From HyVt-443 sp964544655 (GTDB lineage: Bacteria; Pseudomonadota; Gammaproteobacteria; Chromatiales; Chromatiaceae), in NCBI GenBank assembly GCA_964544655.1, contig CAZJCM010000006.1, forward strand, positions 1 to 64,000: 64,000 nucleotides of DNA, read 5' to 3'. The position numbers and the translations under genes are program-made. Below the pieces are notes generated by a model, which saw nothing but the letters and a program-made list of their open reading frames with translations, searched no databases and was not told the DNA's origin. This document shows, one piece after another, positions 26,182 through 35,469 of the stretch (position 1 is its first letter; every line of letters starts with the position of its first letter).

Positions 26182-26883
26182 TCAGCCGCACTTGGAGTCG
26201 CCGCAGTTGAGGCAGGTGAGGCAGCCGTCCATCTGGATCATCGCCTTGGTGTTGCATTTCTTGCACAGTAGGGCACCTGCCGGAAAGTCACCGCTGTTCT
26301 CCGTGGACTGGGCCTTGATCGATTGGTCATATTGGGCCCGTTTTTCGTCGATCAGTTTCTGCTGGTGCTCGTCCGGGCCTTCCTCCTTCAGCATGCCGAT
26401 CATCACCAGGTGACAGTGGATCACGTCACCGATCTCGGCCACCAGAGAGGGCATGTATTTCCCCCCCTTCTTGAAATAACCGCCTGCCGGATCGAACACC
26501 GAGCGCAGTTCCTCCACCAGGAAGGTGACATCGCCACCCTTGCGGAACACCGCCGAGATGATGCGGGTAAGGGCGACGATCCACTGGAAGTGGTCCATGT
26601 TCTTGGAGTTGATGAATACCTCGAACGGACGCCGGATCTCGTGCGGCGTCCCCTGGTTAAGGATGATGTCATTGATGGTGACATACAGGGCGTGCTCCGA
26701 CAGCGGGGTGCGGATCTTGTAGGTGGAGCCGAACAGCATCTCCGGGCGGGCCAGCCGCTCGTGCATTTGGACGATGTTGCTCTCTTCCCCGGCGTCTGCC
26801 GTGGTGGCGGCCTCCTGGGTCTGCTCCTCTTCTTCCTTGGCTACTGAATAGTCGACGATTTTCTGATCGATCTTGATGCTCAT
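26182..26883 (-). CDS. nrdJb: Class II ribonucleotide reductase, C-terminal subunit NrdJb
   Basis: The 233-aa protein corresponds to the C-terminal part of the B12-dependent reductase, separately encoded as in Pseudomonas aeruginosa. Residues about 55-170 form the TSCPD-like domain (SEHALYVTINDIILNQG). The C-terminus carries clustered cysteines (CKKCNTK, GCLTCLNCGDSKCG) that probably form a zinc ribbon and the redox-active pair used to re-reduce the active site. It follows nrdJa by 107 bases on the same strand. The two must act together to convert ribonucleotides to deoxyribonucleotides. Confidence 0.88.
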   Translation of the reverse strand: MSIKIDQKIVDYSVAKEEEEQTQEAATTADAGEESNIVQMHERLARPEMLFGSTYKIRTPLSEHALYVTINDIILNQGTPHEIRRPFEVFINSKNMDHFQWIVALTRIISAVFRKGGDVTFLVEELRSVFDPAGGYFKKGGKYMPSLVAEIGDVIHCHLVMIGMLKEEGPDEHQQKLIDEKRAQYDQSIKAQSTENSGDFPAGALLCKKCNTKAMIQMDGCLTCLNCGDSKCG

Positions 26884-26990
26884 GATGTTGAACCTGAATG
26901 CTGTTGGTGGGAGCAGACTTGTCGTCCGCTCCCTGATATGTTTTGTGGATTGCCCTGTCAGGCAGGGTCAAGCCAAAACGACCGCAATAT

Positions 26991-29144
26991 CTACAGTTTC
27001 CCGTAATAGCCCTCTTTCAGCGCATCGAACAGGTTGGCGGCGGTGTGTATCTCGCCGTCGTACTCCACCTCTTCGTTGCCCTTGAGTTCGATCGTGCTGC
27101 CATCGGCCAGGGTGAAGCGATAAGTGGTGTTCTCCAGGTCCTGCTCCTTCACCAGCACCCCCTGGAACGCCTCCGGATTGAAGCGGAAAGTGGTGCAACC
27201 TTTCAGCCCCTGCTCATAGGCGTAGAGATAGATGTCCTTGAAATCCTCGTATGGATAATCGGTAGGGACATTGGCCGTCTTGGAGATGGATGAATCGATC
27301 CAGCGTTGCGCCGCTGCCTGGACGTCCACATGCTGCTGCGGAGAGACGTCGTCGGCTGCGATGAAATAGTCCGGCAACTGCTCGTCTGCATTTTCCGAGT
27401 ATGGCATCGCATTGGGGTTGACCAGCTTGCGATAGGCCAGCAACTCGAAGCTGAAGACATCCACCTTCTCTTTGGTCTTGCGTCCCTGACGAATCACGTT
27501 GCGGGAGTAGTGATGGGCGAAGCTGGGCTCGATCCCGTTGCTGGCATTGTTGGCCAGGGAAAGGGAGATGGTGCCGGTGGGGGCGATGGAGCTGTGATGA
27601 GTGAAGCGGCAACCCACCTCAGCCATCTCCTCGATCAACTCCGGGTCTTCCTGGGCCAGTTGCTGCATATAGCGGCTGTAGCGGGTGTGCAGCAGCTTGC
27701 CTTTCACCTTGTCTCCCAGCTGCAGACCGTCCACCGCCATCTCCGGCCGTTTCGCCAGCAGCTGTGGCGTGATGGTGAATTCCTCCTCCATGATCGGTGC
27801 CGGTCCCTTTTCCCGGGCCAGTTCCAGCCCGGTACGCCAGCCTACCATGGCCAGTTCCCGGGTCACCCGCTCGGTGAAGGTCAGTGAATCCGCCTCGCCA
27901 TAACGCATGCGCAGCATGGTCATGCAGGAGCCCAGCCCCAGATAGCCCATGCCGTGTCGGCGTTTGCGCATGATCTCCCGGCGCTGCTCCTCCAGCGGCA
28001 GGCCGTTGATCTCGACCACGTTATCCAGCATGCGGGTAAAGATAGCGACCACTTTGCGGAACTGCTCCCAGTCGAAGCTGGCAGCGGCGGTGAACGGCTT
28101 GCGCACGAACTTGGTCAGGTTGATGGAACCGAGCAGGCAGGCACCATAGGGGGGCAGGGGTTGTTCACCGCAGGGGTTGGTGGCACGGACCTCTTCGCAG
28201 AACCAGTTGTTGTTCATCTCATTCACCTTGTCGATGAGAATGAAACCAGGTTCGGCATAGTCGTAGGTGGAAGACATGATCACATCCCACAACCGGCGGG
28301 CACGAATGGTCTTGTAGATCTTGCAGGCCACGCGGCCGGTATCATCCCGGATATAGCCCTCCCTGTGGGGCCAGTCGCGCCAGACCACCTGCTCCGAATT
28401 GGCCGGGTCCAGGCCGTCTGCCCGGGCCTCTTTCTCACTGATAGGGAAGGCGAGATCCCATTTTCTGTCGTGTTTGACTGCCTCCATGAACTCTTCCGTG
28501 ATCAACAGGGAGAGGTTGAACTGGCGCAGTCGTCCATCCTCACGCTTGGCGCGAATGAAATCCATCACGTCCGGGTGACCGACGTCGAAGGTGGCCATCT
28601 GGGCACCACGGCGGCCGCCGGCGGAAGAGACGGTGAAGCACATCTTGTCAAAGATATCCATGAACGACAGCGGCCCGGAGGTATAGGCGCCGGCACCGCT
28701 CACATAGGCCCCCTTTGGGCGCAGAGTGGAAAACTCGTAGCCGATACCGCAACCGGCCTTCAGGGTCATGCCGGCTTCATGGACCTTGGCCAGGATGTCA
28801 TCCATGGAGTCCTGAATGGTGCCGGAGACAGTGCAATTGATGGTGGATGTGGCTGGTTTGTGCTCACGGGCGCCGGCATTCGAGGTGATACGGCCGGCCG
28901 GAATGGCGCCATGGCGCAGGGCCCAGAGGAATTTTTCCTGCCATTCCTGGCGCAGTTCCGGAGTTGCCTCGGTCTCGGCCAAGGCGGTGGCGACACGCTG
29001 ATATGTGGCATCGATATCCTCGTCCACAGGGGAACCGTCTTTCGTCCGCAGTCGGTATTTGGTATCCCAGATATCGAGTGAGGCCTCTTGCAGGGGGATC
29101 TCCGCCACGTCGGAGGGCACGGCTTTGAGATGAACTGTATTCAT
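26991..29144 (-). CDS. nrdJa: Adenosylcobalamin-dependent ribonucleotide reductase, catalytic subunit NrdJa
   Basis: The 717-aa catalytic part of a class II reductase. Visible are the redox cysteine near INCTVSGTIQD, the glycine-rich GCGIGYEFSTLRP, FDVGHPDVMDFI, and the radical-site motif NPCGEQPLPPYGACLLGSINL with the thiyl Cys and catalytic Glu. Class II enzymes work with or without oxygen and need adenosylcobalamin, which links this gene to the cobalamin operon in the same window. The start at 29144 (MNTVHLKAVPSD) is chosen over an upstream extension. Two NrdR-box-like palindromes lie upstream. Confidence 0.93.
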   Translation of the reverse strand: MNTVHLKAVPSDVAEIPLQEASLDIWDTKYRLRTKDGSPVDEDIDATYQRVATALAETEATPELRQEWQEKFLWALRHGAIPAGRITSNAGAREHKPATSTINCTVSGTIQDSMDDILAKVHEAGMTLKAGCGIGYEFSTLRPKGAYVSGAGAYTSGPLSFMDIFDKMCFTVSSAGGRRGAQMATFDVGHPDVMDFIRAKREDGRLRQFNLSLLITEEFMEAVKHDRKWDLAFPISEKEARADGLDPANSEQVVWRDWPHREGYIRDDTGRVACKIYKTIRARRLWDVIMSSTYDYAEPGFILIDKVNEMNNNWFCEEVRATNPCGEQPLPPYGACLLGSINLTKFVRKPFTAAASFDWEQFRKVVAIFTRMLDNVVEINGLPLEEQRREIMRKRRHGMGYLGLGSCMTMLRMRYGEADSLTFTERVTRELAMVGWRTGLELAREKGPAPIMEEEFTITPQLLAKRPEMAVDGLQLGDKVKGKLLHTRYSRYMQQLAQEDPELIEEMAEVGCRFTHHSSIAPTGTISLSLANNASNGIEPSFAHHYSRNVIRQGRKTKEKVDVFSFELLAYRKLVNPNAMPYSENADEQLPDYFIAADDVSPQQHVDVQAAAQRWIDSSISKTANVPTDYPYEDFKDIYLYAYEQGLKGCTTFRFNPEAFQGVLVKEQDLENTTYRFTLADGSTIELKGNEEVEYDGEIHTAANLFDALKEGYYGKL

Positions 29145-29283
29145 TACACGGGAATCCTGGGTGGTATGCGTTATATTTGTCAGGCAGGCGCTACCGATCC
29201 ATGGCGGCAGCAGTTGTCGTTCCAAACTGAAGGGCAGCCACCGGTAATGCCATTATCCTGGGTCTTGGCAGGAAAAGGGTGAT

Positions 29284-29340
29284 TGCCCATATCTTGTGTT
29301 TGATTTCCATATCCTGGGTCACAAACACAACATATTGTGT
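29284..29340 (-). promoter_or_regulatory. Putative NrdR boxes upstream of nrdJa
   Basis: ACACAACATATTGTGT (29325-29340) is a 16-bp palindrome close to the NrdR consensus ACACTATATCTTGTGT. A weaker copy, TGCCCATATCTTGTGT (29284-29299), lies 41 bases away, about four helical turns. NrdR represses ribonucleotide reductase genes through paired boxes. A third, weaker half match (CCCATATTTTGTGA) occurs near 29483-29497, closer to the divergent gene. Confidence 0.6.
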
Positions 29341-29545
29341 TTTGGTGGACAGAGATTAGGCATGGATCAGGATGATGTCAAGGTTGGATTGGCTGTATTA
29401 GGAATATCAAATATATATGTAAATCAATCTGTTATATCTGGTCTGTGGTTGTAAGTTATGGATTCATCTGGAAAAAATAATTTCCCATATTTTGTGATCC
29501 GCTGGTCGGTCGGTGACGCCATTCTGCCGCATAGGATGGTTGAAA

Positions 29546-30961
29546 ATGCCCACTGAAGCGTACAACCCATACATTCTGGGTTTTGTGCAACAAGGGGCTA
29601 CCCTGAATCATGTCTGGCTGCCACTGCGTGAGGCACTGGAAAGATATGGTGGATTGCCCAGTCGATACGGACTGCTGCCGGCCCAGGCGATGCGTAATGA
29701 GCGGCCGGTGCTGAATCTGAAGCTGGGTATTGCCATCGAACGGATCCTGCAGCAGACGCCGGACCTGAAACGCCATATCTCTGCCTTTTATAATAGCTGG
29801 CACCGGGACTGGCAGAGTGAGTTCGGGGTCGATGTGAGGCCGCTGTTCAATCGTAACGATCCACAACGGGTAGCCGCCTGGATCGATCGGCACAGGAGGC
29901 TGCTGGAGGAGTACGAAGCCTTCTCGGTACGACAGGCATTGGCGTCGTCGGATCTGATCCGCCGTGATGTTCTCAACTCCATAAGCGATGAGGTGCTGGC
30001 GGAAAAGGCGATTGCGATGCTGGAGCGCAAAGTGCGGCGTTCATCGCTCCCGGCGACCGGGAAGCTGGAGCGAATCATACAGTTGTCGAACGATATCAGG
30101 CTGCATACGTTACTGCAGCGATTCGACCGGCGCAGCGGCCAGCAGATGAGCCGGATGGGATCCGATCTGGCCCACGTCTATGCGGATGAGGCCGCCGAGG
30201 TGATTGTGCAGTTGTGCACGATCACGGGGGATCGCTGTTCCGGGGTGCAATCTCCCTCCGGCCAGGGGATTGAATTTGCCTACGCCCGGCGCGGCCGCGA
30301 GATATTGACACTGGGCAGCCTGATCGGCGACTGCACGGCAAAACCCTATAGGCAGATCGATACCCACACGGAAAATATCTATTGGACGCTGTTTCCCTGG
30401 CTGTTGGACCAAAACTACCTGATCCTGAAGGTAATCTATGAAGGAGATCTGGTGGCCAAGGCCCACCTGCTGCCTCTGGCCACTTATGAGCGGGGGGGGT
30501 TTCACCTGTTCCTGGCAGTGGACGCGATCGAGACCGATGTCACCATGCGTCAGGATGTGGGCGGCGGTCATAAGATTTCGCCTGAACGCTGCCTGGAGAT
30601 ACTGCAACTGCTGTCACAGGAGGTACAGCGCATTGCGGCTGCCATGGGCATAGATGACATCTATGCAGAACTGTTCTCCAACAATCCGCTGGTGCGCCAG
30701 TGGCTGGAGGGGATGGAGCGAATCTACCTGGATGTGAACAGCCTGCACAAGGTGGACGAACTGGAAGATGTATATTCCATGGCCTGTACCCTGGCTCGTG
30801 AGTATGAACAAGAGCAACCAGACCACGTTTTCATGGAGATTCAGTTTCGCAATATACAGTTGATGTCGCACCACACCCCAAGGCGCAATATCAAAGGCTT
30901 CGCCCGCCTGCAACAGGGACGGCTCAGCGGTTATGCCATGGGGCAGGTGATCGGGGTCTGA
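29546..30961 (+). CDS. Unrecognised 471-aa protein
   Basis: A soluble-looking protein with no signal peptide or membrane helix. The N-terminal part (about 1-230) is helical and charged. The C-terminal half is mixed (GREILTLGSLIGDCTAKPYR, TLFPWLLDQNYLILKVIYEG, HLFLAVDAIETD, DVFMEIQFRN-like strands) and could be an acetyltransferase-like or other alpha/beta domain, but I do not recognise the family. The ATG at 29546 gives MPTEAYNPYILGF; codons upstream are in a promoter region. It is divergent from nrdJa and ends 7 bases before the end of the DUF3334 gene on the other strand. Codon use looks native. Confidence 0.7.
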   Translation: MPTEAYNPYILGFVQQGATLNHVWLPLREALERYGGLPSRYGLLPAQAMRNERPVLNLKLGIAIERILQQTPDLKRHISAFYNSWHRDWQSEFGVDVRPLFNRNDPQRVAAWIDRHRRLLEEYEAFSVRQALASSDLIRRDVLNSISDEVLAEKAIAMLERKVRRSSLPATGKLERIIQLSNDIRLHTLLQRFDRRSGQQMSRMGSDLAHVYADEAAEVIVQLCTITGDRCSGVQSPSGQGIEFAYARRGREILTLGSLIGDCTAKPYRQIDTHTENIYWTLFPWLLDQNYLILKVIYEGDLVAKAHLLPLATYERGGFHLFLAVDAIETDVTMRQDVGGGHKISPERCLEILQLLSQEVQRIAAAMGIDDIYAELFSNNPLVRQWLEGMERIYLDVNSLHKVDELEDVYSMACTLAREYEQEQPDHVFMEIQFRNIQLMSHHTPRRNIKGFARLQQGRLSGYAMGQVIGV

Positions 30962-30967
30962 GGCGGG

Positions 30968-31642
30968 TCAGAGCCCAAGCTCTTCCAGTAGATCCACGTC
31001 CACTTCCAGCTCTGGCGCCGGCTTCGACACCGGGGCTGCTTCTCTGGTGGCGGCGATGATCTCATCCGGGGTCGGTGCGCCCTGCCGCTCGAACTCCTTC
31101 AGTTGGATGAATTCGGTCTTGTCCACCGCCAGTTCCAGATAGAAGATGTTCTGGCCTCCGGTGCGGAATGTCACCCGTCGCGCCTGGGGGCGATCCAGGT
31201 TGGTGTTGACCGAGAGCATCACCTCTTTGTTGATGGTCAGCATCTTGGGCTGATTTTGCGTGATGGAGGTGTGCAGCTCATGTCCCACCTTGCCGGTGAA
31301 ATCCCCCACGATCTGGTTCATCAACTCGCCCAGCACGTTGCCGACCTCGTCGGCAGTGTGCTGGTTTGCCAACTCATTCCTGGGAATACCCATGTTGGAA
31401 AGGTAGGCCTGATAGATCTCCAATGCGGCGGAAGCGGTGAAATTGATTACGATGAGACCGGAAAACCCCCCGTCGAACAGCACGAAACAGCCGATATCCG
31501 GCTTCAGGCAGGTCTTGTTTATCTTCTGCACCATGGCCGAGTACTCAATATTCGTGCCGGTCGCAGAATTGAGTACCGAGGTGACCGAATTGCAAAGCAT
31601 GAGCAGGATTTCATCGGTGGATGTGCTTTTTTTCGTTGCCAT
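30968..31642 (-). CDS. DUF3334 protein with CheX/CheC-like domain
   Basis: A 224-aa protein of the DUF3334 family. The core (CFVLFDGGFSGLIVINF, then EVGNVLGELMNQIVGDFTGK) carries an ExxN pair (GELMNQ) like the catalytic signature of CheC/CheX phosphatases, which remove phosphate from CheY-type receivers. The C-terminus is an acidic tail ending VDLLEELGL. A role in dephosphorylating a receiver is inference. The ATG at 31642 (MATKKST) is preferred over an earlier in-frame start whose added 38 residues look like non-coding sequence. Confidence 0.75.
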   Translation of the reverse strand: MATKKSTSTDEILLMLCNSVTSVLNSATGTNIEYSAMVQKINKTCLKPDIGCFVLFDGGFSGLIVINFTASAALEIYQAYLSNMGIPRNELANQHTADEVGNVLGELMNQIVGDFTGKVGHELHTSITQNQPKMLTINKEVMLSVNTNLDRPQARRVTFRTGGQNIFYLELAVDKTEFIQLKEFERQGAPTPDEIIAATREAAPVSKPAPELEVDVDLLEELGL

Positions 31643-31779
31643 GGAGAAGCCCTTATCAGCCCGTTTGATCAAATATCGAACAGAATCGCCATCGGCGCCC
31701 CTGTCCGGTGCCTGGATATACGGCATAGCGGCAGCAGCCACTGAAACCTGAGGCACATCTGATCAGGCCATGGGCCCTG

Positions 31780-32343
31780 TTATAGCCCTTTCTCCTGGAA
31801 CAACTCCCGCAGACCGGGTTTGTTTCTTAGCATCTCATCCCGGCTCAGGCCGTCCAGCTCATGGGGAAACACCAGCCACCGGTCCGTTTCGTGGATGCGA
31901 TAGTCCGGCTCGATCGAGGTCCGGTTGTTAGCCGGTTTGTACCAGGGGGTGGCAATACGGATATCCCGGGGGGTATTACGGCGGGCCTTGCGCTGTAGGG
32001 TGTCGATGATGGCCTGTATGCTCAGGCCGGTGTCGAAGACATCGTCGACGATAAGCAGGGAGTTATGGTAATTGACGTTCTTTACCAGATAGCTCAGCCC
32101 ATAGACCCGGACCTCTTTCTCGCGTTGACCGATACCGGTATAGGATGCGGTACGAATCGCGATATGGTCTGTCTTCACACCCTGGATATCCAGGATCTCC
32201 TGCACCGCGATGCCCACCGGGGTGCCTCCACGCCATACGCCAACGATGAAGTCCGGCTGGAAACCGCTCTGATATATCTCCAGGCCCAGGCGAAACGAGT
32301 CTAGCAACAGCTCGTTGGCACCGATGTAGATTTTCTCACTCAT
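31780..32343 (-). CDS. hpt: Hypoxanthine phosphoribosyltransferase-like enzyme
   Basis: A 187-aa purine phosphoribosyltransferase. The PRPP-binding motif is LLIVDDVFDTGLS, with a PPi loop near GVWRGGTPVG. It should convert hypoxanthine or guanine to the nucleotide. The exact base preference is not visible. It would complement the MTI phosphorylase at 17311-18051 in methylthioadenosine salvage, where hypoxanthine is released. It is 90 bases from the Maf gene on the same strand. Confidence 0.82.
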   Translation of the reverse strand: MSEKIYIGANELLLDSFRLGLEIYQSGFQPDFIVGVWRGGTPVGIAVQEILDIQGVKTDHIAIRTASYTGIGQREKEVRVYGLSYLVKNVNYHNSLLIVDDVFDTGLSIQAIIDTLQRKARRNTPRDIRIATPWYKPANNRTSIEPDYRIHETDRWLVFPHELDGLSRDEMLRNKPGLRELFQEKGL

Positions 32344-32433
32344 GGGGTCGTAGGTTCCTCAGCGCTACAGGGTGGTTGAAAGGCTGGGAAAGCTACGCCT
32401 TTTTGCTTGTACCTGCAAGCTGGGAACGAATGG

Positions 32434-33012
32434 TCAGGGCAGTTGGATCTGCTCGTTTGCCAGCATCGACACCAGGCGTATGAGGGGCAGACCAATGAGG
32501 CTGTTTGGATCATCGCCACTCAGACGTTCGAACAGCACGATACCCAATCCTTCCGACTTGAAGCTGCCAGCGCAGTTATAGGGCTCTTCACGATCCAGAT
32601 AGCGTTCGATCTGCGTTTGTGTCAGGTTGCGAAATTGGACACGGAAAGGTTCGCAGACCGTCTGCGTCCTCTCTTCTTTCACGTTGAGAAGAGAGAGTCC
32701 GGTGTAGAAGGTTACTTCTCTGCCAGAGGCTTGTTGCAGCTGTTCGATGGCGCGGGAGCGGGAACCCGGTTTACCCAGGATATCCTGGTCTATGCAGGCC
32801 ACCTGGTCGGAGCCGATGATGAGGGCGTTGGGGAAATCCACGGCAGCCGCCCGTGCTTTTTGCCGGGCCAGGCGTGTGACCAGCGCCTCTGGCGTCTCAT
32901 CCGGCAAACGGGATTCGTCGATGTCTGGAGAGGCGGTGTGAAAGTCGATTCCCAGCCGTTCCAGCAAGGCCTTGCGGAATGGAGAAGTGGATGCAAGAAC
33001 GATCTGTTGCAC
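32434..33012 (-). CDS. Maf-family nucleotide pyrophosphatase (YceF type)
   Basis: A 192-aa Maf protein with the family N-terminus VQQIVLASTSPFRKALLERLG and the motif LIIGSDQVACIDQDILGKP. YceF-type members hydrolyse 7-methyl-GTP, and Gln-Val-Ala after the conserved Asp suits that subfamily better than the dTTP/UTP type. The GTG at 33012 is chosen because GGAGG stands 9 bases before it and the length equals YceF; an upstream ATG at 33096 would add a non-family extension. It is head-to-head with the oad operon. Confidence 0.87.
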   Translation of the reverse strand: MQQIVLASTSPFRKALLERLGIDFHTASPDIDESRLPDETPEALVTRLARQKARAAAVDFPNALIIGSDQVACIDQDILGKPGSRSRAIEQLQQASGREVTFYTGLSLLNVKEERTQTVCEPFRVQFRNLTQTQIERYLDREEPYNCAGSFKSEGLGIVLFERLSGDDPNSLIGLPLIRLVSMLANEQIQLP

Positions 33013-33251
33013 GGTGTGCTGCCTCCCCGGGTTAATTCTTTGGTCGAATGGCAGTTTAACTGGTAAACAGTGTGTAAAAAACCGTTTTTCCTGCAACTAT
33101 TACCGTTACATTGCATAGCTGCTCGGCCATGGTAATTGTATTGTGTCCAGGAAGCTCCGGATATACCATTAGGCGATTCAATGCTTATCATCCAAAAATA
33201 CAATAGATTAGATAATTCAATGGGTTGTCGAACATGTGCTGTTGTGGTTAC

Positions 33252-33279
33252 TTGACAGCACAGGGTCCTTTCCCATAAA
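33252..33279 (+). promoter_or_regulatory. Candidate sigma70 promoter for oadGAB
   Basis: TTGACA (33252-33257) is a perfect -35 hexamer and CATAAA (33274-33279) a 4-of-6 match to -10, with 16-bp spacing. A small hairpin (GGCACC CAC GGTGCC, 33312-33326) lies in the leader before oadG. The rest of 33013-33358 shows no gene. Confidence 0.45.
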
Positions 33280-33358
33280 AACCGCTGTTCATGAATAAAT
33301 TAAGTTTAATCGGCACCCACGGTGCCACAAATCCGGCTGTTACGGGAGAACATTGCCC

Positions 33359-33616
33359 ATGCCAGTGAGCGAACTGTTATATGAGGGGATGATCCTCATG
33401 TTCCTGGGAATGGGGATCGTCTTCTCTTTTCTGGCCATTCTAGTGCTGGCCATGAAGGCGATGTCCAGCCTGTCCCAGCGGCTGGATAATGCTGAACCGG
33501 ATCTGGCGGCCACGCCCTCCATGCCACCAGCCCAGACAGTCTCTGACAAGTTGCAGAATGACGATCTGATTGCCGTGATTACTGCGGCCGTACGGCATTA
33601 CCGGACCAGGGCATAA
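33359..33616 (+). CDS. oadG: Oxaloacetate decarboxylase gamma subunit
   Basis: An 85-aa membrane protein with a single N-terminal helix (about 12-33; LMFLGMGIVFSFLAILVLAM) and a short hydrophilic tail ending in an Ala-Val-Arg-His helix, as in OadG. It assembles the alpha and beta subunits of the sodium pump and binds zinc in known systems. The ATG at 33359 lies 10 bases after GGAG; a TTG at 33353 is possible. Its position directly before oadA and oadB fixes the assignment. Confidence 0.88.
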   Translation: MPVSELLYEGMILMFLGMGIVFSFLAILVLAMKAMSSLSQRLDNAEPDLAATPSMPPAQTVSDKLQNDDLIAVITAAVRHYRTRA

Positions 33617-33677
33617 CCCATACCAAGGCCTTCCGCGCTGTCGGCAGCACCTTCCCAACCAAAGCGAAACCAAGATA

Positions 33678-35465
33678 ATGAGTGATCAAAAACCATTAGG
33701 TATAACCGATGTCGTCCTGCGTGATGCCCATCAGTCTCTGTTCGCGACCCGGATGCGAATCGATGACATGCTGCCTATCGCCGCCAAGCTGGATAAGGTG
33801 GGGTACTGGTCGTTGGAGACCTGGGGTGGCGCCACCTTCGATTCCTGCATCCGGTTTCTTGGTGAGGATCCGTGGGAGCGCCTGCGCCGGCTGAAGGCGG
33901 CAATGCCAAACACCCCGATGCAGATGCTGTTCCGGGGGCAGAATATTCTCGGCTATCGCCATTATGCCGATGACGTGGTACGGGCTTTCGTCGAGCGGGC
34001 TGCGGCCAATGGCATGGATGTGTTCCGCATCTTCGATGCCATGAATGATATCCGCAACCTGGAAACAGCGGTGAAGGCCACGCTGGAGGTCGACAAACAC
34101 GCCCAGGGCACACTTTCATATACGGTCAGTCCGGTACATAACCTGGACTACTGGCTGCAGATGGCCAAGCGTTTGGAGGATATGGGTTGCCACTCCATCT
34201 GTATCAAGGACATGGCCGGTCTGCTCAAGCCCTATGTGGCATTCGAACTGGTCAGCCGGCTGAAAGAGACGGTCTCGATACCGATCGCCCTGCATGCCCA
34301 TGCCACCACCGGCATGAGCACCGCCACCATCGTCAAGGTGGCAGAGGCCGGTATCGACATGCTGGATACCTCCATCTCTTCCATGAGTATGACCTACGGC
34401 CACTCGGCTACCGAGTCGGTGGTGGCCATCCTGCAGGATACCGGGCGCAACACCGGTCTGGATCTGTTGCTGATCGAGGAGATTGCCGCCTATTTTCGGG
34501 AGGTGCGGAAGAAATACGCCAAATTCGAAGGCTCTCTGAAGGGAGTCGACTCCCGCATTCTGGTCGCACAGGTACCAGGCGGTATGCTGACCAATATGGA
34601 GAACCAACTGCGCGAGCAGGGGGCGGAGGAGAAGCTGGACCAGGTGCTGGAAGAGATCCCCCGGGTCCGCGAAGATCTTGGCCTGATACCCCTGGTTACG
34701 CCAACCTCTCAGATCGTAGGCACCCAGGCGGTGTTGAATGTACTCACCGGCGAACGCTACAAGAGCCTGACCAAGGAGACGGAAGGCATTCTGAAAGGGG
34801 AGTACGGCGCCACCCCGGCGCCGGTGAACGAAGAGCTGCAACAGCGGGTTCTGGGGGAGGGGAATGAACCCATTACCTGCCGCCCTGCGGATCTGTTGGA
34901 GCCTGAAGTGGAAAAACTCACCGCCGAGTTCCGCCAGTTGGCCAGGGAAAAGGGCATCGCGGTGGCAGACGCGGAAATAGACGATGTGCTGACCTATGCC
35001 CTGTTTCCTCAGGTCGGTCTCAAGTTCCTGCAGAACCGGAACAATCCGGATGCCTTCGAGCCTGTGCCTGGCAGTGAGCCCGATGCGGTGACTGAGACCG
35101 CATCCAGCACGCCTGCGACGCCGCCCGGCGGCGCCGAGGCCTACCGGGTGACGGTGAATGGCAAGAGCTACGAGGTGACCGTGGATGTCGGTGGTGAAGT
35201 ACAGAGCGTGGCGGCATCCGCCTCCGATACGGTAGCAGCGGCACCGGCCGGAGGAGCATCATTGCCTGCCCCCCTGGCTGGGACCATCTTCAAGATCATG
35301 ATCAGTGAAGGGCAAAACATTGCTGCAGGGGATGTGGTGATGGTGATGGAGGCGATGAAGATGGAGACCGAAGTGCGCGCCCAGAGCGGCGGCGTGGTGG
35401 CCAGCATCCCGGTAAGAGAGGGGGACGCGGTACAGGTCGGGGATACTCTCTTGGTACTCAATTAA
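33678..35465 (+). CDS. oadA: Oxaloacetate decarboxylase alpha subunit
   Basis: The 595-aa biotin enzyme carries the carboxyltransferase domain first (about 5-270; VVLRDAHQSLFATRMR, metal-site HAHATTG). A conserved PYC/OADA domain follows, then a Pro/Ala-rich linker (about 470-520) and a biotinyl domain with VMEAMKMETE, the biotin Lys being about residue 562. It transfers CO2 from oxaloacetate to biotin on the cytoplasmic face. It lies between oadG and oadB, with 4 bases before oadB. Confidence 0.96.
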   Translation: MSDQKPLGITDVVLRDAHQSLFATRMRIDDMLPIAAKLDKVGYWSLETWGGATFDSCIRFLGEDPWERLRRLKAAMPNTPMQMLFRGQNILGYRHYADDVVRAFVERAAANGMDVFRIFDAMNDIRNLETAVKATLEVDKHAQGTLSYTVSPVHNLDYWLQMAKRLEDMGCHSICIKDMAGLLKPYVAFELVSRLKETVSIPIALHAHATTGMSTATIVKVAEAGIDMLDTSISSMSMTYGHSATESVVAILQDTGRNTGLDLLLIEEIAAYFREVRKKYAKFEGSLKGVDSRILVAQVPGGMLTNMENQLREQGAEEKLDQVLEEIPRVREDLGLIPLVTPTSQIVGTQAVLNVLTGERYKSLTKETEGILKGEYGATPAPVNEELQQRVLGEGNEPITCRPADLLEPEVEKLTAEFRQLAREKGIAVADAEIDDVLTYALFPQVGLKFLQNRNNPDAFEPVPGSEPDAVTETASSTPATPPGGAEAYRVTVNGKSYEVTVDVGGEVQSVAASASDTVAAAPAGGASLPAPLAGTIFKIMISEGQNIAAGDVVMVMEAMKMETEVRAQSGGVVASIPVREGDAVQVGDTLLVLN

Positions 35466-35469
35466 GATC

